A stretch of 64,000 bases of DNA from Herbaspirillum huttiense (lineage in GTDB: Bacteria > Pseudomonadota > Gammaproteobacteria > Burkholderiales > Burkholderiaceae_D), in NCBI RefSeq assembly GCF_004367745.1, contig NZ_CP037993.1, positions 4,712,001 through 4,776,000 on the forward strand, given 5' to 3'. Positions within the stretch are counted from its first letter, which is position 1; each line of letters begins with the position of its first letter. Both the position numbers and the translations under genes were made by a program. Below the pieces are notes generated by a model that was not told the DNA's origin, did no database searches, and was given only the letters and a program-made list of their open reading frames with translations. This document shows, piece by piece, positions 25,510 through 34,789 of this stretch.

Positions 25510-26121
25510 TTAACGGCGCATGACCTTTTCGGACGGGGTCAGTGCTTCGATGTAGGCAGGACGCGAGAAGATGCGCTCGGCATACTTCATCAGCGGTGCC
25601 GCTGTCTTGGAGAGCTCGATGCCATAGTGATCCAGACGCCACAGCAACGGGGCCAGGGCCACGTCCAGCATGGAGAACTCGTCGCCCAGCATGTACTTGT
25701 TCTTCAGGAACAGCGGTGCCAGTTGGGTCAGGCGGTCACGGATCTCGTGGCGGGCCTTTTCCTGGTTCTTCTCGGCAGCCTTGGACTTTTCATTTTCCAG
25801 GGTGTGCACGTGAACGAACAGTTCCTTCTCGAAGTTGAACAGCATCAGGCGCGCACGCGCACGCATCAGCGGGTCAGCCGGCATCAGCTGCGGATGCGGG
25901 AAGCGCTCATCGATGTATTCATTGATGATGTTCGATTCATACAGGACCAGGTCGCGTTCAACCAGGATGGGCACTTGGCCATACGGGTTCATGACCGAAA
26001 TGTCTTCCGGCTTGTTGAAGAGGTCAACGTCGCGGATCTCGAAATCCATGCCCTTTTCGAACAGGACAAGGCGGCAACGTTGCGAAAATGGGCAGGTCGT
26101 GCCCGAGTAGAGAACCATCAT
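25510..26121 (-). CDS. sspA: SspA, stringent starvation protein A
   Basis: 203 residues with a glutathione S-transferase fold: thioredoxin-like N-domain (MVLYSGTTCPFSQRCRLVL, GQVPILVERDLVLYES) and a helical C-domain. SspA proteins bind RNA polymerase rather than glutathione and modulate stationary-phase and virulence promoters. Two adjacent ATG codons make the start ambiguous by one residue. It is separated from sspB by 121 bp. Confidence 0.94.
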   Translation of the reverse strand: MMVLYSGTTCPFSQRCRLVLFEKGMDFEIRDVDLFNKPEDISVMNPYGQVPILVERDLVLYESNIINEYIDERFPHPQLMPADPLMRARARLMLFNFEKELFVHVHTLENEKSKAAEKNQEKARHEIRDRLTQLAPLFLKNKYMLGDEFSMLDVALAPLLWRLDHYGIELSKTAAPLMKYAERIFSRPAYIEALTPSEKVMRR

Positions 26122-26135
26122 TTTTTCAGAGCCCT

Positions 26136-26173
26136 AAAAACAAAAGGGGGGCGAGACGCATAACGCTCACCCC
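26136..26173 (-). terminator. Terminator of the petABC operon
   Basis: In the leftward direction an 8-bp stem (GGGGTGAG / CTCGCCCC, one G-U pair) is followed by CCTTTTGTTTTT. It lies about 46 bp after the petC stop and just before sspA. Confidence 0.75.
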
Positions 26174-26219
26174 GATACGCAATTCCGCAAAAACTGCGCG
26201 GATACGTGATTGTACGTTT

Positions 26220-26984
26220 TTACTTGATGTTCTTCCAATAGGACGCGTTCAAACGCCACGCCAATACCGAGAAGATTCCCAGGAACAACAGTACCCAGAC
26301 ACCCAGCCGCTTGCGCGTATTCTGCGCCGGCTCGCCCATCCATTGCAAATAGGCAACGAGATCGGCGACATTGTTGTCATACTCCGCCGCGCTCATCTTG
26401 CCCGGCTTGACTTGCTCGAAGCCGGCAAACTTGTGGATGGTCTTGTTCGCGTCGTGAGGATCCTTCTCTTCCACGAACTTGGCCTTGCGGATACCTTGCA
26501 ATTCCCACAACACGTGCGGCATGCCGACGTTGGGGAAAAGCATATTGTTCCAGCCGGTGGGGCGGCTGTCGTCCGTATAATAACTGCGCAGGTAGGTATA
26601 AATCCAGTCCGGACCGCTGCCAGCCTCCGAGGCCTTGGCCCGGGCGATCACCGACAGGTCCGGCGGTGTTGCGCCAAACCAGGCCTTGGCGTCCTGCGGC
26701 GACATCGAAATCTTCATCAGGTCGCCGACCTTTTCCCCACTGAACAAGAGGTTGTTCTTGATCTGGTCTTCGGACAGGCCGATGTCGCGCAGGCGGTTGT
26801 AACGCATGGCCGAGGCCGAGTGGCAGTTCAGGCAATAGTTGACGAACAGCTTGGCCCCGTTTTGCAACGAGGAAACATCCTTGGTACGGTCCGGGGCATG
26901 ATCCAGCGGGAAGCCCCCTTCGTTGGCGCAGGCCAGCGCCGGCAGCAAGGCCAGCGCGGCAATCACTTTCTTGAGCAATGTCAT
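26220..26984 (-). CDS. petC: Cytochrome c1 of the bc1 complex
   Basis: 254 residues from the ATG at 26984, with AGGAC upstream. An export signal (LLKKVIAALALLPALACA) is followed by the haem c site CLNCH near residue 53. An axial methionine candidate lies in VGMPHVLWELQG, and a C-terminal membrane anchor (LGVWVLLFLGIFSVLAW) is present. It transfers electrons from the Rieske centre to soluble cytochrome c in the periplasm. It is the third gene of petABC, 23 bp after petB. Confidence 0.96.
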   Translation of the reverse strand: MTLLKKVIAALALLPALACANEGGFPLDHAPDRTKDVSSLQNGAKLFVNYCLNCHSASAMRYNRLRDIGLSEDQIKNNLLFSGEKVGDLMKISMSPQDAKAWFGATPPDLSVIARAKASEAGSGPDWIYTYLRSYYTDDSRPTGWNNMLFPNVGMPHVLWELQGIRKAKFVEEKDPHDANKTIHKFAGFEQVKPGKMSAAEYDNNVADLVAYLQWMGEPAQNTRKRLGVWVLLFLGIFSVLAWRLNASYWKNIK

Positions 26985-27007
26985 GTTCTTGTCCTTTGGC
27001 GGCTGGC

Positions 27008-28414
27008 TTAGTGCGGATGGTAGACGACGCGCTCGGGCACCGGCTTGAAGGTACCGGCAGCACTCCACCACGGCATCAGCAGGAAGAAGCCGAGATAGAT
27101 GAAGCTGCACACCTGCGAGACGGTGGTGCCGATGGCCGTCGGCGGTTGCACGCCGAGGTAGCCAAGGATGACGAAGGCGATGGCAAAGACCAGGTACACG
27201 TACTTGTGCCAGCTTGGACGATAGCGGATGGACTTGACCTGCGAATGATCCAGCCACGGCAGGCCGCCCAGGATCACCACCGACAGGCCCATCAGGACCA
27301 CGCCCCAGAACTTGGCATCGAACACCAGCATGCCGGCGATGATGGCCAGGCCGATCACGATGGCCACGATCTTCAGCTTGGCCGTCAGGCGCGACTTGAA
27401 CACCAGCAGGGCGACGTAGCACGCCACCCCGGCGATGAGCCAGCCCATGAAGTCCGCCGTGGTCGCACGCAGGATCGAGTAGAACGGCGTGAAGTACCAG
27501 ACCGGTGCGATGTGCGGCGGGGTCTTGAGCGAATCGGCCGGGATGAAGTTGTTGTACTCCAGGAAGTAGCCGCCCATTTCCGGCGCGAAGAACACCACGG
27601 CCGAGAACACCAGCAGGAAGATCGAGACACCGAAGATGTCATGCACCGTGTAATACGGATGGAAAGGAACCCCATCCAGCGGTACGCCACGTTCGTCGGT
27701 CTTTTCCTTGATTTCCACGCCATCCGGGTTGTTGGAACCCACTTCGTGCAGCGCGATGATGTGCGCAGCCACCAGTCCGATGAGCACCAGCGGAATGGCG
27801 ATCACGTGGAAGGAGAAGAAGCGGTTCAGCGTGGCGTCGGAAACGACATAGTCGCCGCGAATGAGCAGCGACAGGTCCGGGCCGATGAAGGGGATGGCGC
27901 CGAAAAGGTTCACGATCACCTGAGCGCCCCAATAGGACATCTGCCCCCAGGGCAGCAGGTAACCGAAGAAAGCTTCACCCATCAGGCAGAGGAAAATCCC
28001 CACCCCGAACAGCCACACCAGTTCGCGCGGCTTGCGGTAGGAGCCGTAGAGCAGGCCCCGCACCATGTGAAGATAAACGACGATGAAGAAGGCCGAAGCG
28101 CCGGTGGAGTGCATATAGCGCACCAGCCAGCCCCAGGGCACATCACGCATGATGTATTCGACCGAGGCGAAGGCCAGGTTGGCGTCCGGCTTGTAATGCA
28201 TCACCAGGAAGATGCCGGTGACGATCTGGATCACCAGCACCAGCAGTGCCAGCGAGCCGAAGATGTACCAGAAGTTGAAGTTCTTCGGGGCGTAGTATTC
28301 GGAGAGGTGGGCTTTCCAGGTGGCCGTCAGCGGAAAGCGCGAATCGACCCAGTTCAGGGCCTTGGCGGCTACCGGAGCATCATCCGGCAGCTTCTTTTCG
28401 TGAAATGCTCCCAT
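27008..28414 (-). CDS. petB: Cytochrome b of the bc1 complex
   Basis: 468 residues with eight or so membrane segments. Landmarks are the haem-binding stretch YMHSTGASAFFIVVYLHMVRG, GYLLPWGQMSYWGA and the Qo-site PEWY-like position, which here reads PVWYFTPFYSILR. It houses the two b haems and the quinol-oxidising site. It starts 2 bp after the Rieske gene stop, consistent with tight coupling in petABC. Confidence 0.96.
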   Translation of the reverse strand: MGAFHEKKLPDDAPVAAKALNWVDSRFPLTATWKAHLSEYYAPKNFNFWYIFGSLALLVLVIQIVTGIFLVMHYKPDANLAFASVEYIMRDVPWGWLVRYMHSTGASAFFIVVYLHMVRGLLYGSYRKPRELVWLFGVGIFLCLMGEAFFGYLLPWGQMSYWGAQVIVNLFGAIPFIGPDLSLLIRGDYVVSDATLNRFFSFHVIAIPLVLIGLVAAHIIALHEVGSNNPDGVEIKEKTDERGVPLDGVPFHPYYTVHDIFGVSIFLLVFSAVVFFAPEMGGYFLEYNNFIPADSLKTPPHIAPVWYFTPFYSILRATTADFMGWLIAGVACYVALLVFKSRLTAKLKIVAIVIGLAIIAGMLVFDAKFWGVVLMGLSVVILGGLPWLDHSQVKSIRYRPSWHKYVYLVFAIAFVILGYLGVQPPTAIGTTVSQVCSFIYLGFFLLMPWWSAAGTFKPVPERVVYHPH

Positions 28415-28416
28415 GA

Positions 28417-29025
28417 TCAGGCCTCCCCTTTCTCGTCCTTGCCGATGACGAGCTTGTTGTCGCCTTCAAACATGTAGCGCGGGACTTGCAGATTGTCCGG
28501 CGCCGGCTTGTTCTTGTACACGCGGCCGGCCAGGTCGAAGGTCGAGCCGTGGCAGGGGCACAGGAAGCCGCCATGCCAGTCGTCCGGCAGCGAAGGCTGC
28601 GGGCCGCTCTGGAAGCGGGAACTCGGGGAGCAGCCGAGGTGCGGGCAGATGCCGACCACGACCAGGATGTCCTTGCGCAGCGAACGCCACTCATTGAGCG
28701 CGTAATCAGGCGTTTCGGAGAAATCGGTGCGCTTGGAGTTGGGATCGGCCACCTCGCCATCGGTCTTCTTGAGGGACTCGATCATCTCGGGGGTACGCTT
28801 GAGAATCCAGACCGGCTTGCCGCGCCACTCAACGGTGCGCATTTCACCGGGAGCCAGTGAAGAAATATCCACTTCCACCGGTGCGCCTGCTGCCTTGGCG
28901 CGTTCTGAAGGTTGCAGGGTGGAGACAAATGCTCCAGCGGTGGCCAAACCCGCTACACCTCCGGCCGCACAAGTCGCAACAAGCAAACCTCGTCGACTTG
29001 CGTCGACCTGATTCTCGTCAGTCAT
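28417..29025 (-). CDS. petA: Rieske iron-sulfur subunit of the bc1 complex
   Basis: 202 residues from the ATG at 29025, preferred to one 18 nt upstream because GGGGTC precedes it and the Tat-like N-terminus then starts properly. A twin-arginine region (SRRGLLVATCAAGGVAG) fits Tat-dependent insertion. The 2Fe-2S ligands lie in CPHLGC and CPCHGS near residues 130 and 155. It is the first gene of petABC. The tat genes about 4 kb downstream would supply its translocase. Confidence 0.96.
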   Translation of the reverse strand: MTDENQVDASRRGLLVATCAAGGVAGLATAGAFVSTLQPSERAKAAGAPVEVDISSLAPGEMRTVEWRGKPVWILKRTPEMIESLKKTDGEVADPNSKRTDFSETPDYALNEWRSLRKDILVVVGICPHLGCSPSSRFQSGPQPSLPDDWHGGFLCPCHGSTFDLAGRVYKNKPAPDNLQVPRYMFEGDNKLVIGKDEKGEA

Positions 29026-29090
29026 AAAGACCCCAATCTCCAAATGTAAGTTAGCGTGGACCTTCTAAGTGACCCTCATGCAACTTTTCG

Positions 29091-29096
29091 ATTATA
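29091..29096 (-). promoter_or_regulatory. Candidate -10 box for petABC
   Basis: A leftward TATAAT lies 66 nt before petA in an AT-rich stretch of the pet-mscL divergent spacer. No convincing -35 is seen at 17 bp, so activator dependence or an extended element is possible. Confidence 0.4.
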
Positions 29097-29234
29097 TATA
29101 AGCTGAATAGGGTTTTGTAGCTAACGGCCGGTATGGTACAGGCTTGCGAAAATGAACATTTGACGCAGCGCAACCCCTTGTCAATCTGCTCTCGTTCTCA
29201 GTTTTTTTGCAGTGCGGCGTCAGTGCTTGTCCGA

Positions 29235-29263
29235 TTTACTTTTGCTGCCGGGCAGGATATAAC
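29235..29263 (+). promoter_or_regulatory. Candidate sigma-70 promoter for mscL
   Basis: TTTACT and TATAAC are separated by exactly 17 bp. Transcription would start near 29270, about 48 nt before the mscL ATG. Confidence 0.5.
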
Positions 29264-29317
29264 CCGTTGTAAGCCCGCCTCATGTTTAAACAGCAACTTT
29301 CAAAGGAGAAACCAGGG

Positions 29318-29755
29318 ATGAGCATGCTCAAGGATTTTCGCGCCTTCGCGATCAAGGGAAACGTGGTCGACCTGGCCGTCGGTGTCATCATCGGCGGGGC
29401 CTTCGGCAAGATCGTCAGCTCGCTGGTCGAGGATATCATCATGCCCATCGTCGGCAAGATCTTCGGCGGCCTGGATTTCGCCAACTACTACCTGCCCCTG
29501 AACGGCCAAGCCTATGGCCTGCCGCTGGCGGAAGCCAAGAAGGCAGGTGCAGTCTTCGCCTACGGCAACTTCCTCACCATCTTCATCAACTTCCTGATCC
29601 TGGCGTTCATCATCTTCCAGATGGTGCGTGCCATCAACAAGGCGCGCGACCTGGCTTCCAAGCATGAAGAAGCTACTCCGGCCGCGCCTGCACCGACGCC
29701 GGAAGACGTGCTGTTGCTGCGTGAAATCCGCGATTCGCTCAAGAAGCAGGGCTGA
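29318..29755 (+). CDS. mscL: MscL, large-conductance mechanosensitive channel
   Basis: 145 residues from the ATG at 29318, which follows GGAGAA; an upstream ATG at 29282 is rejected. The N-terminal helix and TM1 read [20 protein letters not shown] with [22 protein letters not shown] periplasmic loop, TM2 ([19 protein letters not shown]) and a charged cytoplasmic helix ([15 protein letters not shown]) follow. It opens on membrane tension during osmotic downshock. It is a single gene with its own promoter. Confidence 0.96.
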   Translation: MSMLKDFRAFAIKGNVVDLAVGVIIGGAFGKIVSSLVEDIIMPIVGKIFGGLDFANYYLPLNGQAYGLPLAEAKKAGAVFAYGNFLTIFINFLILAFIIFQMVRAINKARDLASKHEEATPAAPAPTPEDVLLLREIRDSLKKQG

Positions 29756-29774
29756 GGCGCATCCTGCCCCAGAG

Positions 29775-29806
29775 TGCTTCACTTACCTGCCACGGCAAGT
29801 GAAGCA
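29775..29806. terminator. Hairpin between convergent mscL and NIF3-family genes
   Basis: A perfect 10-bp stem (TGCTTCACTT / AAGTGAAGCA) with a 12-nt loop that can pair further (GCC/GGC) sits in the 71-bp convergent spacer. No U-run follows on either side. It may still end or protect both transcripts. Confidence 0.5.
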
Positions 29807-29826
29807 ACAAGCATCGCGGCCCCGCC

Positions 29827-30591
29827 TCACACGGGATTGTCGATATCGATGAAGCGATGCTCGATACCGAAGTGCCCGGCCACATGTTCCCCTAGAGCCT
29901 GGATGCCATAGCGCTCGGTGGCGTGATGGCCGGCGGCCAGGTAGACGGTGCCGGTCTCGCGTGCGAGGTGCACGGTCGGTTCTGAAATCTCGCCGCTGAT
30001 GTACGCCGTGGCTCCTGCTTCGATGGCCTCGCCCAGCATGCCCTGCGCTGCACCGGTACACCAGGCGACCTGCCCGATGGCCTGCTGCGGATCGCCGATG
30101 AGCAAGGGCATGCGTCCCAGGCGTTTTTCGATCAGCATCGCCAGGTCGGCGGCGGTCTTGACGGAGGGCGCATGGCAGCGTCCGATCCAGCCGATGTCGT
30201 TCTCGCCGAAGCGGCCGGTAGCGTCAAAGTCGAGTCGTTTGGCCAGTTGCGCGTTGTTGCCCAGTTCCGGATGTGAATCCAGCGGCAGGTGATAGCCGAA
30301 CAGATTGATGTCATGCCCCAGCAGCAGCTTCAGCCGCCGCTGCTTCTGCCCGATCACGCGCATGTCTTCACCGCGCCAGAAGTAACCGTGATGAACCAAA
30401 ATGGCATCGGCCTGCCATTCCACGGCGGCCTCGATCAGGGCCAGGCTGGCCGTGACGCCGCTGACCACGCGCCCAATGGTGGCGCGCCCTTCCACCTGCA
30501 AGCCGTTTGGGCAATAATCGCGATATTGCGCCGCGTTAAGCGTCTGCCCCAGATAGACTGCGAACTCGTTTCTGCTAATGTGGCGGGTCAT
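29827..30591 (-). CDS. NIF3-family dinuclear metal-centre protein
   Basis: 254 residues of the NIF3/YbgI family (GTP cyclohydrolase I type 2-like fold). Metal-binding positions are visible in [13 protein letters not shown] (His pair) and [15 protein letters not shown] near the C-terminus. E. coli YbgI forms hexameric rings, and the biochemical role is unsettled. It is divergent from the DegQ-type protease gene, their start codons being 50 bp apart. Such a protein next to petABC and degQ is common in beta-proteobacteria, from memory. Confidence 0.9.
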   Translation of the reverse strand: MTRHISRNEFAVYLGQTLNAAQYRDYCPNGLQVEGRATIGRVVSGVTASLALIEAAVEWQADAILVHHGYFWRGEDMRVIGQKQRRLKLLLGHDINLFGYHLPLDSHPELGNNAQLAKRLDFDATGRFGENDIGWIGRCHAPSVKTAADLAMLIEKRLGRMPLLIGDPQQAIGQVAWCTGAAQGMLGEAIEAGATAYISGEISEPTVHLARETGTVYLAAGHHATERYGIQALGEHVAGHFGIEHRFIDIDNPV

Positions 30592-30640
30592 CTCTTCCTC
30601 ATCCGATCAGATTTTCAATCCAAATACCAAAAATTCTTTT

Positions 30641-31822
30641 ATGCGACGTTTATGGCTGTTGTTTGCCCAGACCGTGACAGTGGGTCTGGCGGTGTGGTTC
30701 ATTGTAGCGACCTTGAAGCCGGACTGGCTGTCCGGATCCTTCACTTCGCGCGCACGTCCCGCCCAGTCCACCATCCAGATGCAGGAAGCCACACCCGCCG
30801 CGCCCGCCCTGGACTCCTATCGCCATGCCGCGCGCCAGGCCATGCCCTCGGTGGTCAATATCTTCACCACGACCGAAGCGCGGCCACAGAAGAGCCCCTT
30901 CCAGAACGATCCGTTCTTCCGCAAGTTCTTCGGCGACCAGTTCGACGAACAGCAGCAGGATGACAAGCAATCCAGCCTGGGTTCGGGCGTGATCGTCAGC
31001 CCGCAGGGCTACATCCTCACCAACAACCACGTGGTGGAAGCCGCCGACAAGATCGAAGTGGCCCTGGCCGACGGCCGCAAGGCCAGCGCCAAGGTGGTCG
31101 GCATCGACCCCGAGACCGACCTCGCCGTCATCAAGATCGACCTGCCCAACCTGCCCGCCATCACCCTGGGCCATCCGGAAAACAGCTCGGTAGGCGACGT
31201 CGTGCTGGCCATCGGCAACCCGTTCGGCGTGGGCCAGACGGTGACCATGGGCATCGTCTCGGCGCTGGGCCGCAACCACCTGGGCATCAATACCTTCGAG
31301 AACTTCATCCAGACCGATGCTGCCATCAATCCCGGCAACTCGGGCGGTGCGCTGGTCGATACCAACGGCAACCTGCTGGGCATCAACACGGCCATCTATT
31401 CGCGCACCGGCGGCAACCTGGGGATCGGCTTTGCGATCCCGATGTCCACCGCCAAGACCGTGATGGAAGCCATCATCAGCCATGGCCAGGTGGTGCGCGG
31501 CTGGATCGGGGTGGAACCGCAGGACATCACGCCGGAACTGGCCGAGAGCTTCGGCCTGGGCAAGAAGACCGGCGCCATCATCGCCGGCGTGCTCAAGGGC
31601 GGTCCGGCTGACCGCGCGGGCATGCGTCCGGGCGACATCCTGGTGAGCATCGACGACAAGCCGGTGGCCGATACCACCGAGATGCTCAACGTCATCGCGC
31701 AATTGACGCCGGGCCAGCAGATCGCCATGACGGTGCTGCGCAAGGCGCAGGAAACCAAGCTGAACATCACCGTGGGCAAGCGTCCGCCGCCGCCCAAAAA
31801 CGATGATGCCGACGAAGAATGA
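30641..31822 (+). CDS. DegQ/DegS-type periplasmic serine protease
   Basis: 393 residues from the ATG at 30641. An uncleaved-looking N-terminal membrane anchor (LLFAQTVTVGLAVWFIVATL) is followed by a trypsin-like domain. The triad is His130 (TNNHVV), Asp160 (PETDLAVI) and Ser234 (PGNSGGAL). A single PDZ domain (about 290-380; GPADRAGMRPGDILVSIDDK) follows. One PDZ and an anchor resemble DegS more than the two-PDZ DegP. It likely acts in envelope quality control or stress signalling. No strong ribosome site is seen before the ATG. Confidence 0.9.
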   Translation: MRRLWLLFAQTVTVGLAVWFIVATLKPDWLSGSFTSRARPAQSTIQMQEATPAAPALDSYRHAARQAMPSVVNIFTTTEARPQKSPFQNDPFFRKFFGDQFDEQQQDDKQSSLGSGVIVSPQGYILTNNHVVEAADKIEVALADGRKASAKVVGIDPETDLAVIKIDLPNLPAITLGHPENSSVGDVVLAIGNPFGVGQTVTMGIVSALGRNHLGINTFENFIQTDAAINPGNSGGALVDTNGNLLGINTAIYSRTGGNLGIGFAIPMSTAKTVMEAIISHGQVVRGWIGVEPQDITPELAESFGLGKKTGAIIAGVLKGGPADRAGMRPGDILVSIDDKPVADTTEMLNVIAQLTPGQQIAMTVLRKAQETKLNITVGKRPPPPKNDDADEE

Positions 31823-31840
31823 GCCAGGAGAATCTGATCC

Positions 31841-32530
31841 ATGCACGTGCGTGACCTGATCCAGTTCCTCGGGGAACTGTCCGAAAACAACAACCGCGCC
31901 TGGTTCGTCATGAACAAGCCGCGCTATGACATCCTGCGCGAGGAATTCCTGGCGCTGACCATCAAGCTCATCGCCGAGATCAGCAAGTTCGATCCGGCCA
32001 TCGCCGGCTGCAATCCGAAGAAGGCGCTGTTCCGCATCAACCGTGACATGCGCTTCTCCCATGACAAGCGCCCGTACAAGACGCACTTCTCGGCCGCCAT
32101 CACGGCCAGCGGGCTCAAGAAGCCCAGCCAGGGCGGCGGTCCGGCCTACTACTTCCACATCAATGAAGCGGGACAACTGCTCATTGCCGGTGGTGAATAC
32201 CTGCCGCCGACGCCGCGCCTGCGCGCCATCCGCAACCGCGTGGTGGAGGATGCAGCAGGCTTCACCAAGATGCGGAAGAACAAGAAGCTTGTTGCGACAT
32301 ATGGCGACCTGCAGGAAGAAGGAAAACTGCAGCGCCCGCCCAAGGGCTTCGATCCGGACACCCCAAACATCGAATACGTGAAGCTCAAGAGTTTCATCGT
32401 CTGGACCGAAGAGGACATCCGCAAGAAGATTCCGGCCGACCTCGGCAAGCAGGTGCTGGAAGGCTTCAAGGATGCTTATCCGCTGGTGCAATGGCTGCGC
32501 GAGATTCCGCTGGTGACCATCGAAGAGTGA
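31841..32530 (+). CDS. DUF2461 (TIGR02453-type) protein
   Basis: 229 residues. The family opening is FLGELSENNNRAWFVMNKPRYD, followed by FRINRDMRFSHDKRPYKTHFS and YYFHINEAGQLLIAGGEY, all characteristic of DUF2461. Function is not known; no catalytic residues are assigned. It lies 18 bp after the protease gene with AGGAGAA upstream, so the two are probably co-transcribed up to the shared terminator at 32571-32603. Confidence 0.9.
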   Translation: MHVRDLIQFLGELSENNNRAWFVMNKPRYDILREEFLALTIKLIAEISKFDPAIAGCNPKKALFRINRDMRFSHDKRPYKTHFSAAITASGLKKPSQGGGPAYYFHINEAGQLLIAGGEYLPPTPRLRAIRNRVVEDAAGFTKMRKNKKLVATYGDLQEEGKLQRPPKGFDPDTPNIEYVKLKSFIVWTEEDIRKKIPADLGKQVLEGFKDAYPLVQWLREIPLVTIEE

Positions 32531-32570
32531 ACGGTTTATCAGGTGCATTCTCCTGAAACCAGAAACGACA

Positions 32571-32603
32571 AAGCCCGCTCATCATCGAGCGGGCTCTGTT
32601 TTT
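32571..32603. terminator. Bidirectional terminator between DUF2461 gene and tatC
   Basis: A 9-bp stem (AGCCCGCTC / GAGCGGGCT) with a 6-nt loop is followed rightward by CTGTTTTT. Leftward it is followed by TTTGTCGTTT. It ends the rightward protease-DUF2461 transcript and the long leftward mla-his-tat series. Confidence 0.88.
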
Positions 32604-32618
32604 GAGGGATCGCCAGGC

Positions 32619-33392
32619 TTATTCGGTGGGCACGGAACTGCCAGGTTCCGCATCCGGCGCACGCGTGGCACGCTCGAAGATCGGTGCCACCAGCAGGCCC
32701 ACCTCGTAGAGCAGCACCAGCGGCACGGCCAGCATCAGCTGGCTCATCACGTCTGGCGGCGTGACGACGGCGGCAACGATGAAGGCACCGACGATGACGT
32801 AAGGACGGATCTGCTTCAGCTTGGCCAGCGGCACCAGGCCCATGCGCACCAGCACGATCACGATCACCGGAACCTCGAAGGTCACGCCGAAAGCTACGAA
32901 CATGGTCAGCACGAAGTCAACGTAGCTGTCGATGTCCGGTGCCACCGAGACTGACTTGGGCGCGAAATTGTTGATGAACGGGAAGACCACGCCAAAGACG
33001 AAGAAGTAGCAGAACGCGACACCGGCCACGAACAGCAGCGAGGACGAAATCACCAGCGGCGCGATCAGGCGCTTCTCGTGCGCATACAGGCCGGGCGCGA
33101 CGAAGGCCCACAACTGGTACAGCACCCAGGGCAGCGAGATCAGCACGGCCACCAGCATGGTGACCTTGATGGGGATCAGGAAGGGAGTGATCACGCCGGT
33201 GGCGATCATCTTGCTGCCGGCGGGCAGCGCATGGATCATCGGCGCGGCCAGCACGTCGAAGATGTGGGCCGCGAACGGCATCAGGCAGAGGAACACCACC
33301 AGCACCACCGCAGCCGCCTTGACGATACGGCTGCGCAATTCGATCAGGTGCGAGATGAAGGTGTCTTCGGCTTGGGTGTTTTCTTCAGCCAT
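32619..33392 (-). CDS. tatC: TatC, twin-arginine translocase core subunit
   Basis: 257 residues with six membrane segments. The N-terminal signature is EDTFISHLIELRSRIVKA, and later blocks include PWVLYQLWAFVAPGLYAHEKR and the ALP-like YVIVGAFIVAAVVTPPDVMSQ. TatC recognises twin-arginine signal peptides, such as that of the Rieske protein encoded at 28417-29025. It is the last gene of the leftward superoperon. Confidence 0.97.
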   Translation of the reverse strand: MAEENTQAEDTFISHLIELRSRIVKAAAVVLVVFLCLMPFAAHIFDVLAAPMIHALPAGSKMIATGVITPFLIPIKVTMLVAVLISLPWVLYQLWAFVAPGLYAHEKRLIAPLVISSSLLFVAGVAFCYFFVFGVVFPFINNFAPKSVSVAPDIDSYVDFVLTMFVAFGVTFEVPVIVIVLVRMGLVPLAKLKQIRPYVIVGAFIVAAVVTPPDVMSQLMLAVPLVLLYEVGLLVAPIFERATRAPDAEPGSSVPTE

Positions 33393-33434
33393 GGATTCGG
33401 AGCATTCTGATGAAGTGAGACGCGCTGCGCCAAA

Positions 33435-33959
33435 TTAGAAGAAACCTGCCGACTTGCCCACCCCGACCGGACGGCGATACTTGGCCACGCGGGCCGAGGC
33501 CGAGATCACGCGGGTCTTGTGACCGCTCTGGTGCTTGTACCAGGCCGGCACGCCGGTGGTACGCGAGAGCTTCTTGCGGCGGAAAGCCTTGGCCTTGATC
33601 GCATGCAGGGAGGGGTCGGGCGTGCTGGTCCAGCTGCTGCCGGCACTGCTGCTGTCGGACACCGAGGAATCGTCGCCGCCGTTCCAGGCGTCATTGATCG
33701 ACGCTTCCGTATCGGACATGCTTTTATGAATGCTGTTGCTGACGTCGCTGGCGGCGTCCTGCACATCCTTGTGCATCTTGCGCAGCTCGTCGAGTTCCAT
33801 CTCGCGGCTGACTTCGGACTTGACGTCGTTGATGTAGCGCTGGGCGCGGCCGAACAGGGTGCCGGCCATGCGCGCCACCTTGGGCAGGCGCTCGGGGCCG
33901 ATCACGACCAGCGCGACCACGCCGATCAAGGCCAGCTTGGTAAGGCCGATATCAATCAT
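33435..33959 (-). CDS. tatB: TatB, twin-arginine translocase subunit
   Basis: 174 residues. The membrane anchor (LTKLALIGVVALVVIGPERLP) is followed by an amphipathic helix, and the Glu in the first helix is typical of TatB. The Ser-rich and then basic C-terminal region (about 95-174) is variable. It forms the substrate-binding complex with TatC. It sits between tatA and tatC. Confidence 0.94.
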   Translation of the reverse strand: MIDIGLTKLALIGVVALVVIGPERLPKVARMAGTLFGRAQRYINDVKSEVSREMELDELRKMHKDVQDAASDVSNSIHKSMSDTEASINDAWNGGDDSSVSDSSSAGSSWTSTPDPSLHAIKAKAFRRKKLSRTTGVPAWYKHQSGHKTRVISASARVAKYRRPVGVGKSAGFF

Positions 33960-34081
33960 GAGTCTGTGTGGACATTAAGAGGACAACGCGGGCGCGCCAT
34001 GCGCTTGAAGACGGGAGTGCCCGCTGCAAATCACGATGCGGGCCCCTGCATGCCCGCCAGGAGGGCTGGCGGGCGGCCTGA

Positions 34082-34291
34082 TCAGCTGCCGGACTTGTCC
34101 TTTTCCTTGGCCTGCACGTCGATGGCCGGGTCCTTCTTGGCCGGATCTTCCTCGCCGCCCTTGACGCCATCCTTGAAGCCCTTGACTGCCTTGCCCAGGT
34201 CGGAACCCATGTTGCCGAGCTTCTTGGTGCCGAAGACCAGCATCACGATCACCAGAACAATCAGCCAATGCCAAATACTGAACGAACCCAT
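34082..34291 (-). CDS. tatA: TatA, twin-arginine translocase pore subunit
   Basis: 69 residues: short membrane helix ([20 protein letters not shown]), then an amphipathic helix ([20 protein letters not shown]) and an acidic/basic tail. Oligomers form the transient translocation passage. It is the first of tatABC, 71 bp after the HIT gene. Confidence 0.96.
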   Translation of the reverse strand: MGSFSIWHWLIVLVIVMLVFGTKKLGNMGSDLGKAVKGFKDGVKGGEEDPAKKDPAIDVQAKEKDKSGS

Positions 34292-34362
34292 TCTCTTCTC
34301 CTAAGCGGACATCCCTGCCCTGTGTACAAGTGAAACCTGCCAGCCCCCGGGCCGGCGAATCC

Positions 34363-34743
34363 TTATTGTTGCACGAACCGTACCCGCCAGGGATGCGGGC
34401 CGCCAATCACGTGCATGTGCAGATGGTACACCTCCTGGCCGCCATCCGGTCCGGTGTTGACCAGGGTCTTGAAACCGCCGGTGGGCTTGCCTTCGTCATC
34501 GACGCCATAACCGCAGCCCTGCTCGGCCGCCAGGCGCGGTGCCAGGGCCAGCATCTTGCCCAACAAGGCTGCATGCTGCTCACCGCAATCGGCCAGCGTT
34601 GCCACATGCTGGCGCGGCACAATCAGGAAATGCACCGGCGCGGCCGGGTTGATGTCGTGGAAGGCGATCAGGTCCTCGTCCTCGTAGATCTTCTTCGAGG
34701 GAATCTGGCCTGCAGCAATCTTGCAGAAAATACAATTATCCAA
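34363..34743 (-). CDS. HIT-family nucleotide hydrolase (HinT-like)
   Basis: 126 residues from a TTG at 34743. I choose this start because AGGAG lies 7 nt upstream and the family motif DNCIFCKIAAGQIPSK begins immediately after it; the in-frame upstream residues overlap hisE and look non-coding. The histidine triad HLHMHVIGG lies near residue 110. Such proteins hydrolyse nucleoside phosphoramidates. It follows hisE, a common arrangement in betaproteobacteria. Confidence 0.92.
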   Translation of the reverse strand: MDNCIFCKIAAGQIPSKKIYEDEDLIAFHDINPAAPVHFLIVPRQHVATLADCGEQHAALLGKMLALAPRLAAEQGCGYGVDDEGKPTGGFKTLVNTGPDGGQEVYHLHMHVIGGPHPWRVRFVQQ

Positions 34744-34789
34744 CGCCGTACTCCTGGGAAACAAGGGGATGGGAAAGTGCGCAGGACGC